A DNA stretch of 64,000 bases from Anadara kagoshimensis (Eukaryota > Mollusca > Bivalvia > Arcoida > Arcidae), in the NCBI GenBank assembly GCA_021292105.1, contig CM037861.1, positions 58,263,245 through 58,327,244 of the forward strand, in the 5' to 3' direction. A model generated the notes under the pieces. The model worked only from the letters and a program-made list of their open reading frames with translations, made no database searches and had not been told where the DNA came from. Both the position numbers and the translations under genes were made by a program. Positions 1 to 10,569 of this stretch are shown here, in pieces (within the stretch, counting starts at the first letter, position 1; each line of letters begins with the position of its first letter).

Positions 1-820
1 TCAGTCCTGAGTTGTGGAGGAAAACGTAGTGCCCAGAAAAACCACCGAACTTCGGCAATCTAACTGACAAATTCTGGCACACTAGGATATGCTTCAGTAG
101 GGTTTATTCCTTGGTGGTGAGAAACAAAGTGATTGATCCATCAACCTATCATATATTTTGTCAGTTTGTAATAAGAGATTGGTATTTTTATGTTTAAGGT
201 CAAGGTTACCGTTATTACTTGTATGTACGAAACATTAACGGTTGGTCAAATCATGAAATAAGTTTTATGGTTATGTATATTTTCTGGATAATATATACAA
301 GTCGGGTTGTTGGTCTCGGGAGTTGCATTGTTAGATCCTCTAGATACTTCAACACCAACAACACTGAACTAAGTTTTATTATTAGATTCCTCGTATTTTC
401 TTAGCTAAATTTGGTTAAATATATATTTGGTCGTTTGGATATTTTGTCAACCTTTTGAAAAACATTTGTGTAAGCAATACTGATGATGAATGGCATCGCT
501 TGGCTGTCTAGTGCTGTAAAATTAAAACTGGTATTATATGTTATTGTTAAAATGGGGAGTTTTTTAAACAATCGTTTCGATGTGTTGGTCTATTCTTGTC
601 TTGTTTGTATGTTGCTCTTTCCTTTGTTGTTTCGTGTTCTTTGTTTGCATAGGTTATAGCAAATTTTTAGCTGAAGATTGTTTTTCTTTTGTTTGTAATG
701 AATTTGAAAAAAAAACCAACAATCATGAAAATCCTCAACATCCTGACTGGATTGCCATGGCGTAGGAGGAGCAGTTGTGTCCAATCGTAACAGCATTGTA
801 CAAATCTGAATGTATTATTC
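1..820. other. Non-coding flank, no feature recognised
   Basis: AT-rich sequence with only short open frames of 61-68 codons that lack family resemblance, splice context or protein-like composition. It lies downstream of the 3' end of the left minus-strand gene. Nothing further can be supported. Confidence 0.5.
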
Positions 821-834
821 AATAAGGACTTTGA

Positions 835-1225
835 TTGTACACCTGGCCAGTGTAGCTAGCGATATACGAGGCGCCTACCGTTCCGGGGCACCCGACCTCA
901 CTTCCCTGGTGAAAGTTCGCGTGTTTAACCCAAATTGTCAGTTTCAAATTCTTTACTTTGCGTTTGGATTATGATTAGGACATGGGCTAGTATGTTTGCC
1001 TTTGAATATTGCAAATATTTACTGAAAATTGTTTTCTTTTGTTTGGAATAAAGTAGAAGAAAACACATTGTCAGCATTCCGACTTGATTATAATGACAGT
1101 AAAGGAGTTGTGTCTAATCGTTTCAGCTTTGTACTATTCTGAACGTATTATTTAATGAGGATTTTGATTATAGACATTACGAGTGTAGCTAGCTAAACAG
1201 GAGACGCTTACCATTCCGGATTGAT
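835..1225 (+). repeat. Two adjacent Penelope-like 3' tails
   Basis: Two partial copies (about 835-990 and 1,130-1,225) of a dispersed tail recognised by the order GTAGCTAGC..., a GGAGCACCCGGCCTCAC-like block, a GGAAGTTCACGTGTTTAA-like block, then TTTTTACTTTGC and GGATTGTGAT. At 3,360-3,510 the same tail directly follows a Penelope-like reverse-transcriptase relic, which suggests it is that family's 3' region. Both copies are diverged and truncated. Confidence 0.6.
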
Positions 1226-1619
1226 ATGTTGTTTTTTTTAAATTAATTGTATTTCTATTTTCTGTCAGTGAATCAAATTATTGTTCAGTCAGGCGGATCC
1301 CATCAAGCATCTAATATCGTTACAATAGATTTTGATCCTTTCGATTTATTTTTTACCCTCCCCTTATTTTCCGAAACACATATGTTAAAAATTTCACACA
1401 ATTATTCTTTCGATATTATAATTAAAACTAAACTACAAATTAAATTTATAAATTAAATCATTTTATATTTTTCGTTGACTTCATTTTTTTGAATTTATAT
1501 AATATTTTATATACACAATAAATTTTGAACATTATTTTACAAATTCAGCATATACATGCATTTGTTTCTTATTCCCAATATTTGAACATGTCTTTTTCTC
1601 TCCATTCCTGGTAGGTATT

Positions 1620-1747
1620 TTAACGTTGACTTGGTATTACATCTTTCAGAGAGTAAAACCCCCACTTTCTGTCGGAGGAGAATCTTGATGGTTTAATCCA
1701 ACCAAATCCTAAATCTCCCATTACCAACTTCTGATGAATTTCTTTTC
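1620..1747 (-). CDS. Left gene, terminal exon
   Basis: Acceptor TTATTGCAG, then an open frame (after two bases) reading KEIHQKLVMGDLGFGWIKPS and ending KDVIPSQR-stop at 1,622-1,620. The Gly/Trp/Phe-rich composition suggests a folded domain. In the frame reached by the candidate 47-nt exon, translation instead ends at 1,695-1,693. The exon is likely; which frame is used is open. Confidence 0.45.
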
Positions 1748-1870
1748 CTGCAATAAAAAACATACATTTTTACTATAATTCCATTACAAAACATGTACTA
1801 ATACGCGAATTTGTTACCACGTCAGTTGTATGTACAGTATTTTTAAAATATATGATCTGTCTACTCTATC

Positions 1871-1901
<31 letters not shown>

Positions 1902-4900
1902 TTTATTTCATAAATTTGGCACTGCCAAGGAATTGTTTTAGTTGTTCTTGGTTTCATATAGAACATTTAATTAAGAGCGTGAATTCATCCAATATACCTG
2001 TGTATCATGTAAGCTGTTTAAATACATTTCAATGTATAAACACTGTACCTTTTGTTTTATCTAAGAATGAACCAAGGCTTATTTCATTACGTTGATCTGC
2101 CACAACACATCTACCATTTACAGAGTTATCGCACTGCAAGTTCTTTATGCCTAGAAATAAGATTTAATCCAGATTATACAATAGGAAAACAGCACATTGT
2201 ACATCAAACACATATTCCTGGTAATAGGCAACAAAACAAAGAATAGACATACTTGGCGAAGGACAATACCGCCAATAAAAAACGTGTACTAGCCAATAGG
2301 CAATACAACGAAAAATAAAAAACAAACAACTTAAGGAATTTTGTTAGGAGTTTTACAAAAGAAAAATGAAAACCTATGTACTTGGCAATATGCGATACAA
2401 CCACAATAATTAAAAAACAACCCCTAATGGTAGAAGGAAAAAAAATTACAGATGATATTGTCATATACCATTTTTGAATGTATTTTATATAAAAGCATTT
2501 GTTTTTTCCACACTATACACCGCTATCCCTCATTCTAAATTGGAAGAACGTCTTAAAAATTATTCATTTGTCATTCTTTTACAAACACGGTAAGCCAAGA
2601 TAAAAATATCTGATGCTGATTCTGGTTATTTTGTCAAGCATCATACGGATTCCAAAAAATATACTGAAGACACCATCAACAAAATGTTGGAGTTTTTGAT
2701 AGATAACATATTTGTTGTGTTTGGTAGTATACTTTTTCAGCAAACAATCGGTATACCAATTGGTACTGTGCACCATTGCTTGCTGATTTGTTTCTTTATT
2801 CTTATGAAGTAAAATTTATGCAAAACCTTGTTAAATCTGGAGAGAAGACTGTCGCCAAATCATTTAACTCAACATACATATAGATGACGTTCTGTCTCTT
2901 AACAATCCTTAATTTGGAGACTATGTAAATGTCATCTATCCTAATAAGCTTGAAATAAAAGATACGACTGATTCCTCAAGTTTTGCTTCATATTTAGACT
3001 TATACCTGAATTATGACGCCCACACGAAAGGCAACATTTGAAGCTTTATGACAAACGTGATGACTTTAATTTTTCTATTGTCAACTTTCCTTTTTTTTTG
3101 CAGTAATATACCTGCTTCTCCTGCTTATGGTGTATTTGTTTCTCAATTAATACACTGTTTTAGAGCTTGTTCCCACTACGGGGACTTTGTACAACGAAAC
3201 GGGCTGCTTGCTAATAAATTGTTGACTCAGGGATATTGCAAGCCTAGGCTTATCAAGGCCCTCAAAAAGTTGTATGACTGCCATTGCAGTATTGTTGATA
3301 ATTTGATGGCTCTGTGTCCAGGATTGCCCTGGATATATTGACGTCCCATAATTCCATGTTCCTTTTACACAATTTAGATTACACTAGTGGTGGGTGCATC
3401 TAGCTAAACAGGAGATGCTTATCCTTCCGGAGCACCCGGCCTCACTGCAAGTTTTTACTTTGCATCTGGATTGTGATTTAAACATGAGTTAGTATGTTTG
3501 TTTTTGTTAATGATTGGATTAAAAAATGGTATATGATAGTATTAAAATGAAAAAAATATCAATAAACAACAATATATTATTGAGCAATTTAACTTACTGG
3601 ACGAGGTCAAGATTAATCAAAACTATCCTCTGATTAAGCGAGCGAAAGCATGTATATAATTTTCATATATTGAGTAAACCTGTCAAAAGTTTAACATTTA
3701 ATTAACGAATTAGTGCTGAATCGGCAGCTCATCTCGACCGCTCGTTAGGCTATATCTTGGAAAATTTTAAACAATTACTGTTTAACTATATGCAGTTTTT
3801 TCGGTCACTTGTTATCCATATCTCAGTCAATCGACAGCCGAGCCTCGACTTATTTTCATTAGCACAGTGTTTAACTTTTGACCGGTCCGTACTGTACCTG
3901 CGCCTTCGATTCCAAGCTACATTTGGGTTTTTGAAATGCGGGTACTTACATGCAGTGAAATCTGTCTTTACTCCAAAGTATTCTTTTCATAGTGTGTTGG
4001 TTCTACACTCTTGCCCATCAAAAATCCATCAAAATTTAGATATGCTGTTCATAAAGTCAAGTTTCTAAAATAAATAAATAAATAAAAAATAAAATAAATA
4101 AATAAATTACTTGAATGAATTCATTAATACTTACTGGTTACTATACGTTAAATAGAGTCTACATTTAATTGTTAGATAAGTACTGTCAGAGCCAGTCTGT
4201 TTGTGACAGTGAAGTTACGCCTTTTCCTTAGAAAATCAAATAAGTCTGAATAAAAATTGATAATATTCACTTACTTGTACATAGTATCTGTATGCGCATC
4301 CGTTATCAGCGTTGAACATTTCTGCACAGAGGAAAATGCTGGCGGTATGGGGATTAAACATGTTGAAAAATCAGGCTAATGACAGATCCTGTTGCATATG
4401 ACTAAAAACGTCACCAAGGATATCACTTCCGATGTTATCATCGTCATTTTCACCATGTAAAATCCCCGTAGTGCCAACATTTTCCATTCTACAGAATTAC
4501 TTTATGACAATTGCGGATGCGCAAACAGATTTCCTGTTACGACTAGCTACATGAGTGAATATTATGAACATTTGATTTTCTATGGAAAAAGCGTAACTGC
4601 ACTGTCACAAACAGACCGGCTCTGATATTAGTTAAAAAGAAACATAAAAAGTTTGTAAAATATGTTAAAGTTTTAATAAATCTTTTTGATAATTACACCT
4701 CTATTATATTATGATAACTTACCTTGCTTTCTTCCTTGTTTATTTTATAACTGTACTCTATGCTGTTACTTCCCATCAAATCACTTATAATTCTGTCAAA
4801 TTTATCCGACATTTTCCTGATGTGGTAGTACATCTCTAATTCGCTAAACATAGAAAAAATAGATCTGATCATAATTTAACTTTAGAGAACTTACGAGTCA

Positions 4901-7900
4901 TTTTCTGTCAGGACCAAACTATGAAAATGAACATCAAAGTCTTAAATAAAAACATAACATGGAACATCTCTTTATAAATGTATATTCTATACACAAATTT
5001 GTGATAATCCCCAAATTGACTGAAAAGTAAATGGGTATTTTGCATTTGGTTACAATTGAAATGAGATTTTTTCAATGGCAGTGTCTCGGTTGGGGCATTT
5101 CATTTTGTTTTTAAGTATAACGTTTAATGTAACATTATCATAATCTGAAACATATAGCCAAATCGTCTGATAAAATAATATAGATTTTGTAAAGATCGAC
5201 CTATATTGTATGATATTGGCGTTTATCTTTTACAGTTTTTCATTCTTTCTTTATCTTTGACTTACCTCTTTTGGGGTATACATTTGACTTCATGAATCTT
5301 AATCAGTTGTGCCATGGCTTTGGTTAGTTTGACCCTCAGTGCGTCCTCTATTGTCCACATGATTTTCTTGTGTACCTTTTGCAATATAAACCAAACAATG
5401 TCATATTCGCACATCAACCTTTTATTATGGTCTATACAAAGTAACTTATAATGTGTACTTTGGCATTAACCAATGTAACAAGAACATAAAACAACAAAGG
5501 TTAAAAACAGGGAAGATATACACATACATTTGTCATTGAAAACACTAAATATAATATGTGAGGTCGTGGTTCGAACCCCGACCGGGGTGTGGCCAAGACT
5601 TTATATAGTAGTGACCGTTATTTCCCAAAATTCTCTGAATTTTGAAATGAAAGTCACAAGGTCCTTCAGAAGAGACATAAAAACCGAAGGCCACGTGTCA
5701 CGGCATACGTGGCACGTTAAAAGCCTCCCTGCACATAAGTGAAATATTCGTGACAAACTGGATGAAAAATCCTATTCCGATTGTATAAATTCAAACCAAA
5801 CCGGATACCAATTCATGTCCAAATCACAATTCCAATGGAAAGTAAAACTTTGAAACTGGCAAATAAAGTTAAACATTTTAACTTCCATCAGTGAGATCGG
5901 ATGTTTTGGGAGGGTAAGCATCTCAATTCTTAGGTTAATTTATAGCAATCAAAATTATTTTCATCCGGTATATATGTTTTTTTTTTTACCTTTTTCATTT
6001 CAACTTCCAAATCAGCTTTCTTTTCCATAGTAACATAATGGCGTTTTAGAGCATCAAATCCCATGATCCTAAACGCTTTTTTGTAAGCATTTAATCTGAT
6101 ATCCGTTTTGTACATCACATTCAGTTTGATATCATCTTGTTTTGTGAGAACAGTATCCACTTTACCATGGTAACGTTTTCTAATTGACCTCTGTCGGCTA
6201 TGTACTCTTTCTTTTAAGGAGTAAAAAGTCTGAAAAATACAAAAAAGCTTTTGTACCAAGTATATCATGACTACAGTTATATTATTTTGATAGATCACCT
6301 CCATAGAAAGATCGAATGTCTACCACTAGCGGTCTATCACTAGTACTTCATACATATCTGAATGGGGTATTTCTTTTCTAAATACATGTATGCGGTTTTC
6401 TTGAATTCTTGGATAGATTTCCACAAAAAATTAGCAAGGCGAAAAAATAAATATAACAAATATACAGCTGTCATCAAGTAGTTAGTACCCTTTACATTAA
6501 CAAGTTTTACACCTCTCTCTCTCTCTCTCATTTTATCAGCAACAAAATCAGTTTGGACAGCTATGTAAAGGTTTAGTAAATTATTTGAATCTTTGTATGA
6601 AACAAAGAGATAAAAATGTTACTGGTTATATATTTACAAAATATGAAGAATTTGCTACAGTTAAACCCTGGTAAAGGGATTTGGATTGGACCCTTTCTCT
6701 TCATTTATATTTAATCGGTAACAGATTTATTTTTAATTGAATTTATTTTAATTTTTTGCCTTTATTTGCGTTTTTATTTTATTTTATTTTTAAACTCTGT
6801 GTCCAGCCGATTTTATTCAGTACACTTTACCTTTCTATCCCTCTCCATTCTGTCTATATATTCTGTGTGTTTTTGTATCATTCCTCTAAGATTTACAATG
6901 AGATCATGAATGTATTCTCTAGATTCGTTGTCTAAACTGAAAAAAATGAAACAACTATAGCAAAAGACAGACCAATACCAACAAAATAACCATATCGGAG
7001 ATAGAAAAATATGAAAGTAGTGACTTCAACATGTTTAAGTATGTTTAAGTCGACAATGAATGTCTTATGGAAACATGTTGACATTAAGTTTGACCCTAGT
7101 TGTTTCAAACTAGGACCGGGAGTGACATAAAATGCCGTGACTCAAATAAAAACGAATCATCGCGGTAAACACTTTGAAACCGACATCGGAAGTGAAACAC
7201 GGGTACTTCAACCTGGGAAGTGAGACCGGGTGTTACGGAAGAGTAAGAGCCTCTTGTAAAAAGTGGACGAGAGGAGCTATTTAACACTTAATGAGACCGC
7301 TGATTCTTTAACCCTGGCTTAGGACCGGTGGTACATAGAATAAATATATCGAAAGTTTTAGGTGCTTTTCTAATGTTCTATGTGTACCAATGATTTTACA
7401 ATACGAGATTCTCAGATTTCAGTAAATAATAATAAAGAAATTAAAATTGGGGTGGTATAAAACAAAAACAAGCAATTTAATGATAAATTACGGAGATTGC
7501 ATAGATTGGAATCATCACCCCATCCAAACTCCATGGCACCCGGGCTCCTGTTAATAAACTTCTCAACACTTACACTCTGGTATTCATATATTCTTCTGCA
7601 TCTTTAACGTCAATTTTTATGACTGATGCATCTGGATCATGTGTCAAATACTCCGAGCGTACAGCAAAGATAGTATCTCTCAACAGGTTCAAACAGTGTA
7701 CGATGTATGGATGAACTGAAACAAATAAAATAAGTAAATTCAGTGACTAAGAATACACCGGGAGTAAGCTCTATTTTATGAACTCCGCAGCAATTATGTT
7801 CAAAAGGCCATAGCTCACAACGTACCCACGGGTTTATTATACACATATCTTTTCAATGTTGATGCTTTCCGAGTTTCGTAAAATAGTGCTTCATAGTTTT

Positions 7901-9086
7901 TAGAATTACTTCGGACAAAAGGTGTCTGGGATCGTTCGAATTTAACACTCGAATTAAAAACGATACATGTATAAAATTTGTTGTTTAATAGTTGTGTCAT
8001 ATATCCCTTTTTTTAATTTGAATGTATTGTATGCTAAAACTGGTATATGATATTTGGTTTTAATAGGATACAAAATTTTAGTTACCATACTTTTTATTTG
8101 AATCGAGACATCGCTTTCTGTTACCTACGTTATAGATATGTATCATGAACTATTCAATCAGTTAATGGAATTAAAAAATCTCGATATTCTAAATGACTAA
8201 ATAATGAATTATTTAAAAAGTTGCTAATCTTGAATTTTGGTAAAAAAATAATGAAAATTAGTATTTTCTATATTTTTTTTATTTCAGAAAGATTAAATCA
8301 TTAGCACATCACAACTTGAATAATTTACTTAAAAGACTAAATATCAATGAATTGATATTTGGTTAATTTGACACATTTGATCTGGGGAGGATCCGTCATC
8401 TCATTGTCTCAGTTGAAGGTTCTTCCAAATGGATTATTTCAGGCATTGACCCAGCTGGTTTCTTTATTTATTGGTCTGGGAAGATCAGTTGGTAGAACGC
8501 TCGCCTATAGTTGCGAAGGTCCCGAGTTCGATCCCCAGTCCGACTTTGTATATTTTCCTTTTATGTTACAATCGTAATGACTAATCTCGAGTTTGATCGG
8601 AACAAAAAGGAGGGAGATAATTTATAAATGAATAACAGGAAAAAGTTAACGATTCAAAGATTCATTTTCCAAAAACTTTTTTTATTTTGTCATAAAATCA
8701 AACATAAACATACAATTCTATGTTCAAGTGAACAAAACAAAATCAAGCAAAACAAAAAACTTTGAAAATGTAGGAAATTTAGTTAAACAAATTAATTTAG
8801 CCTCAAATTAAATACGAAAATCATGTTCATGGGCACTAAATGAAACACAACCACCATTCAAAATTGACGGGGATCGCCGGCATTACCAAGATTGCAAAAG
8901 CACAAAATTTACCTTTATTTGGCTGCTTGTAAATTTCGACAAGTTTTTTAGTTATGACAGTTGCCGCTACTTTAATGTTTGTTCCCTCATCACCTCCTTT
9001 CATCAACTGAAAACGAAGTGTTCTTGTACCGCCAAGGAATGATTCTAAGCTGAAAATAAAGACGTATAAATAATTATATCACTGAT

Positions 9087-9138
<52 letters not shown>

Positions 9139-9305
9139 TAAGCATCATCAAATATCTTGCTACTTTGACTTGTCTTTGTGTGAAACGTGTTTCGATACCT
9201 TTTTGAAGATCAAAATCGTTACGACTGACAAATCAAAAATCTTTTTACTTACTATCCAAACTGCTGGTCCAAATAGCTAATATTTGGAACCACCAAATAC
9301 TCCAT
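1620..9305 (-). CDS. Unrecognised multi-exon, charged helical protein (gene model)
   Basis: I do not recognise the family. Seven exons from the ATG at 9,305 down to 4,723 have GT-AG borders and matching phases, giving 303 codons; a further terminal exon lies at 1,620-1,747. The product starts MEYLVVPNISYLDQQFG and has no signal peptide or obvious membrane span. A hydrophobic/helical N-terminal third (SFLGGTRTLRFQL, VHPYIVHCLNLLRDTIF) is followed by long Lys/Arg/Glu-rich helices (for example REYIHDLIVNLRGMIQKH, then KKADLEVEMKK), suggesting a coiled-coil or helical-bundle cytosolic protein. The last internal exon ends in phase 0, while the most protein-like frame of the terminal exon needs phase 1, so the 3' end is unresolved and an exon may be missing. 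The promoter and exon 1 are duplicated at 11.8-12.25 kb. Introns contain SINE and Penelope tails. Exon structure is confident; function is unknown. Confidence 0.65.
1879..1912. repeat. (ATTT)n microsatellite
   Basis: Run of TTAT/TTTA tetranucleotide repeats in the last intron of the left gene. Confidence 0.8.
2530..3345 (+). pseudogene. Penelope-like reverse transcriptase, decayed 3' half
   Basis: Several frames together carry the C-terminal signature of the Penelope-like RTs abundant in molluscs: IGIPIGT at about 2,750, FGDYVNVIYP near 2,920, EIKDTTDSSSFASYLDLYL near 2,955-3,005, then an open stretch 3,048-3,338 with CSNIPASPAYGVFVSQLIH and ending KKLYDCHCSIVDN. Stops and frame changes break it. 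It lies in antisense inside the last intron of the left gene. Established knowledge: CSNIP(A)APAYGV-type motifs are a hallmark of these elements. Inactive relic; no functional product expected. Confidence 0.85.
3360..3510 (+). repeat. Penelope-like 3' tail following the RT relic
   Basis: Contains CTAGCTAAACAGGAGATGC, GGAGCACCCGGCCTCAC and TTTTTACTTTGC blocks directly after the RT relic, in the same orientation. This copy links the dispersed tail family to its parent element. Confidence 0.7.
3676..3894 (-). mobile_element. MITE family A, copy 1
   Basis: About 219 bp with imperfect terminal inverted repeats: left ACCTGTCAAAAGTTTAACA, right TGTTTAACTTTTGACCGGT, then CCGTACTGTAC. The internal CGGCAGCT and CGACCGCTCG blocks are the reverse complement of those in copies at 18.9 and 39.0 kb, so this copy is inverted relative to them. 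No coding capacity. Confidence 0.75.
4068..4107. repeat. (AAAT)n microsatellite
   Basis: AAATAAATAAAT run directly downstream of MITE copy 1. Confidence 0.8.
4187..4629. mobile_element. Inverted-repeat (foldback/MITE-like) element
   Basis: Arms of about 120 nt face each other: GTCAGAGCCAGTCTGTTTGT at the left and ACAAACAGACCGGCTCTGAT at the right, with further inverted matches (GAAAATCAAAT/ATTTGATTTTC; GGATGCGCA). The centre is unique. The candidate small exon at 4,275-4,321 lies in the left arm. Confidence 0.65.
4275..4321 (-). CDS. Left gene, candidate small exon 8 (uncertain)
   Basis: A 47-nt segment with an excellent acceptor (TTTTCCTCTGTGCAG) and donor (CAA|GTAAGTG). Entered in phase 0 from exon 7 it stays open and joins the terminal exon so that translation would stop at 1,695-1,693. 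A different frame reads MFNADNGCAYRYYVQ, which looks more protein-like but does not fit exon 7. It lies inside one arm of an inverted repeat (4,187-4,629), so it may be part of a repeat. Confidence 0.3.
4723..4843 (-). CDS. Left gene, exon 7
   Basis: 121 nt, acceptor TATGTTTAG, donor AGCAAG|GTAAGT. Encodes ELEMYYHIRKMSDKFDRI followed by SDLMGSNSIEYSYKINKEES; phase 0 out. The following junction is the unresolved one. Confidence 0.65.
5266..5375 (-). CDS. Left gene, exon 6
   Basis: 110 nt, acceptor TTGCAAAAG, donor AAAAGAG|GTAAG. Encodes VHKKIMWTIEDALRVKLTKA and AQLIKIHEVKCIPQK; phase 2 out, joining exon 7 through a split Ser codon. Confidence 0.65.
5555..5740 (+). repeat. 5'-truncated tRNA-derived SINE
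   Basis: Begins at a B-box (GTGGTTCGAACCCCGACC) and continues into a conserved non-tRNA body with CACGTGTCACGGCATACGTG and GCACGTTAAAAGCC, a SINE body pattern common in molluscs. The A-box half of the tRNA head is missing, so it is not a functional tRNA gene. Confidence 0.6.
5785..5920 (-). repeat. Penelope-like 3' tail
   Basis: Reverse-oriented copy: CATGTCCAAATCACAATTCC, TTTGAAACTGGCAAATAA, then AACTTCCATCAGTGAGATCGG. It sits immediately beside exon 5 of the left gene. Confidence 0.6.
5990..6229 (-). CDS. Left gene, exon 5
   Basis: 240 nt, exactly 80 codons in phase 0/0, between acceptor TATTTTTCAG and donor AAAAAG|GTAAAA. Longest coding exon of this gene; strongly basic and charged (SLKERVHSRQRSIRKR; MEKKADLEVEMKK), compatible with a coiled coil. 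Confidence 0.7.
6831..6936 (-). CDS. Left gene, exon 4
   Basis: 106 nt, acceptor TTTTTTTCAG, donor AAAG|GTAAAG. Completes a split Val codon and gives LDNESREYIHDLIVNLRG, then a charged helix ending RMERDRK. Phase 0 out. Confidence 0.65.
7130..7265 (-). repeat. Penelope-like 3' tail, diverged
   Basis: Contains GGGAAGTGAGACCGGGTG, GGAAGAGTAAGAGCCTCTTG and ACTTTGAAAC in the order of the reverse-oriented tail; diverged, in intron 3 of the left gene. Confidence 0.5.
7574..7715 (-). CDS. Left gene, exon 3
   Basis: 142 nt, acceptor TTTCAG, donor AGAGT|GTAAGT. The frame set by exon 2 gives VHPYIVHCLNLLRDTIFAV and a C-terminal DVKDAEEYMNTR segment; phase 2 out. Confidence 0.65.
8474..8545 (+). repeat. 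tRNA-like sequence (SINE head or tRNA pseudogene)
   Basis: A-box-like AGATCAGTTGGTAGAACG and B-box GAGTTCGATCCC lie at roughly tRNA spacing, ending CCCAGTCCGAC. Acceptor-stem pairing is poor and it lies inside an intron of the left gene, so a SINE head is more likely than a functional tRNA. Confidence 0.5.
8913..9049 (-). CDS. Left gene, exon 2
   Basis: 137 nt between acceptor TTTTCAG and donor AAAG|GTAAAT; enters after a 2-nt split codon and leaves in phase 1. Encodes LESFLGGTRTLRFQLMKGG and a helical stretch ending EIYKQPNK. No stop in the predicted frame. Confidence 0.65.
9089..9134. repeat. (GA)n microsatellite in intron 1
   Basis: GAGA run with one interruption. The equivalent tract in the upstream duplicate lies at 11,848-11,898. 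Confidence 0.9.
9253..9305 (-). CDS. Left gene, exon 1 (start codon)
   Basis: ATG at 9,305-9,303, then 17 codons (MEYLVVPNISYLDQQFG) and two bases of a split Tyr codon before donor A|GTAAGT. This start is chosen because a near-identical ATG-to-donor block of the same 53 nt is preserved in the duplicated copy at 12,005-12,057, and CRE and CCAAT motifs lie just upstream. Confidence 0.65.
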
Positions 9306-9500
9306 ACTTCTTGTTTAGTTTCACAAATTTCTGTGATATCGCACAATCAGAAAGCAAAAAGCGTCTACTCTCAACGAAAAAATGTGCGAAACTGGCCCTT
9401 GGCAGCATCCGTAGCCAAGTGACGTCATAAAGCCAAAAATTGACCAATCGCGACGCGCTCAATTGCATCTCACAATTCATTGTGCAATCAGGATCTTTTG
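9306..9500 (-). promoter_or_regulatory. Left gene promoter / 5' UTR with CRE and CCAAT motifs
   Basis: Upstream of the ATG at 9,305. A perfect CRE palindrome TGACGTCA (9,420-9,427) and a CCAAT box (9,444-9,448, forward sense on the plus strand) lie 115-145 nt upstream of the start codon. Both are conserved in the duplicated block at 12.1-12.2 kb (TGACGTCA at 12,167-12,174; CCAAT at 12,190-12,194), which supports function. No clear TATA box. Confidence 0.5.
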
Positions 9501-10280
9501 AACGATTTTTTTCGCCGTCAAAGTCCTAACAATACTAAGAACTCTTGTATGTTGGCTTATTCTGACATCGACCTCTTGACAAAAGTTTAAGTAAATCTTT
9601 TAAAGGGCATTACTACTGCAATTTGGATTCTTATTCACTCCGTTATACGGAATTTAATCTGGCGATCAAACTAAATTATGGATTACCCGGAATTTTAAAA
9701 ATTACTTTCAGAACAAAACAGATAAATAAGAACACAGGGGACTGGAATACAAAAAGCCTTAAAGTAAATGACCGAGTTGGATTTACCTGTACGACGAACG
9801 CATTGCGATTCTCTACGTTGTAATTAAGATCTACTTAGGATCAGTTACAAAGCCACACTAACAATAAAGAAGTATGGCTGCTTTGATGGAATTTTATCCT
9901 AAATGGACCATTTTGGTTTTTGAAAAATAAAAGTTTAAATACCCTTGCACTTAAATGGAAAAACCAGCAGTATTATATGTGAATTTTCAGATTTTGGTTC
10001 ACACAACGATCTATTTTACAGGCATTTTTCTTAGTAAGCCCATCTTTGTGCTCTATTATACTAAATAAAAAATGAGGGGTTTTTCCCGTCTTTATAATTA
10101 TTTTCAAAATGTTCTCCTAGGAAAACTAACTTTAACGTTTTTGTTTCTGAAAATATTTTCAAAACGCAATCTTTGCGAGTTTTCAAAAAATTAGTCCTCT
10201 TAGGAGAAAATGTTCATTTAAAAAAAGAAAATTAATACTGAGCACTGCACATAAAAACTGGTGTATATTTTAACACCATA
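9500..10280. other. Non-coding, nothing recognised
   Basis: AT-rich sequence upstream of the left gene promoter. One 66-codon plus-strand frame (9,623-9,823) has no family resemblance. A weak inverted pair (TTCTCCTAGGAAAAC / TCCTCTTAGGAGAAAATG, 10,110-10,212) is present. Confidence 0.4.
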
Positions 10281-10289
10281 GCCACTAAC

Positions 10290-10380
10290 TGCTATTGTTA
10301 GCTCAGTGCATAGCTTTGTAACCTGTACGGCATGAATACTGGTTCAAATCCCATATTCGGATATCTTTGATATCATCGTA
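10290..10380 (+). repeat. tRNA-like SINE fragment
   Basis: GTTAGCTCAGTGCATAG (A-box-like) and TGGTTCAAATCCCA (B-box-like) at tRNA spacing, without a paired acceptor stem. Confidence 0.45.
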
Positions 10381-10462
10381 AGTTTACAGTTACTCATAGA
10401 CCTGGTCTTAATTACTCAGGTGTTTAAAAATACATCGTTACGTCATTCATCCGTTCAAGCAC

Positions 10463-10488
10463 GGGGGGGGGGGGGGGGGGGGGGGGGC
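10463..10488. repeat. Poly-G tract
   Basis: A C followed by more than 20 consecutive G; a second G tract lies at 10,694-10,710. Length in the assembly may be unreliable. Confidence 0.8.
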
Positions 10489-10569
10489 AATGTAAAACAG
10501 AGCCTATCAAACCCGTTTTTACGTTGGTCGACACCGTTGTAAGCAGTTCTGCTTCTGTGATGCTTCTTT

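Noticed and set aside
8474-8545. Functional tRNA gene
   Set aside because: A- and B-box resemblance is present, but the acceptor stem does not pair well and the sequence is inside an intron with further SINE-like flank; a SINE head or pseudogene is more likely. The same holds for 10,290-10,380, 28,700-28,775 and 59,855-59,922.
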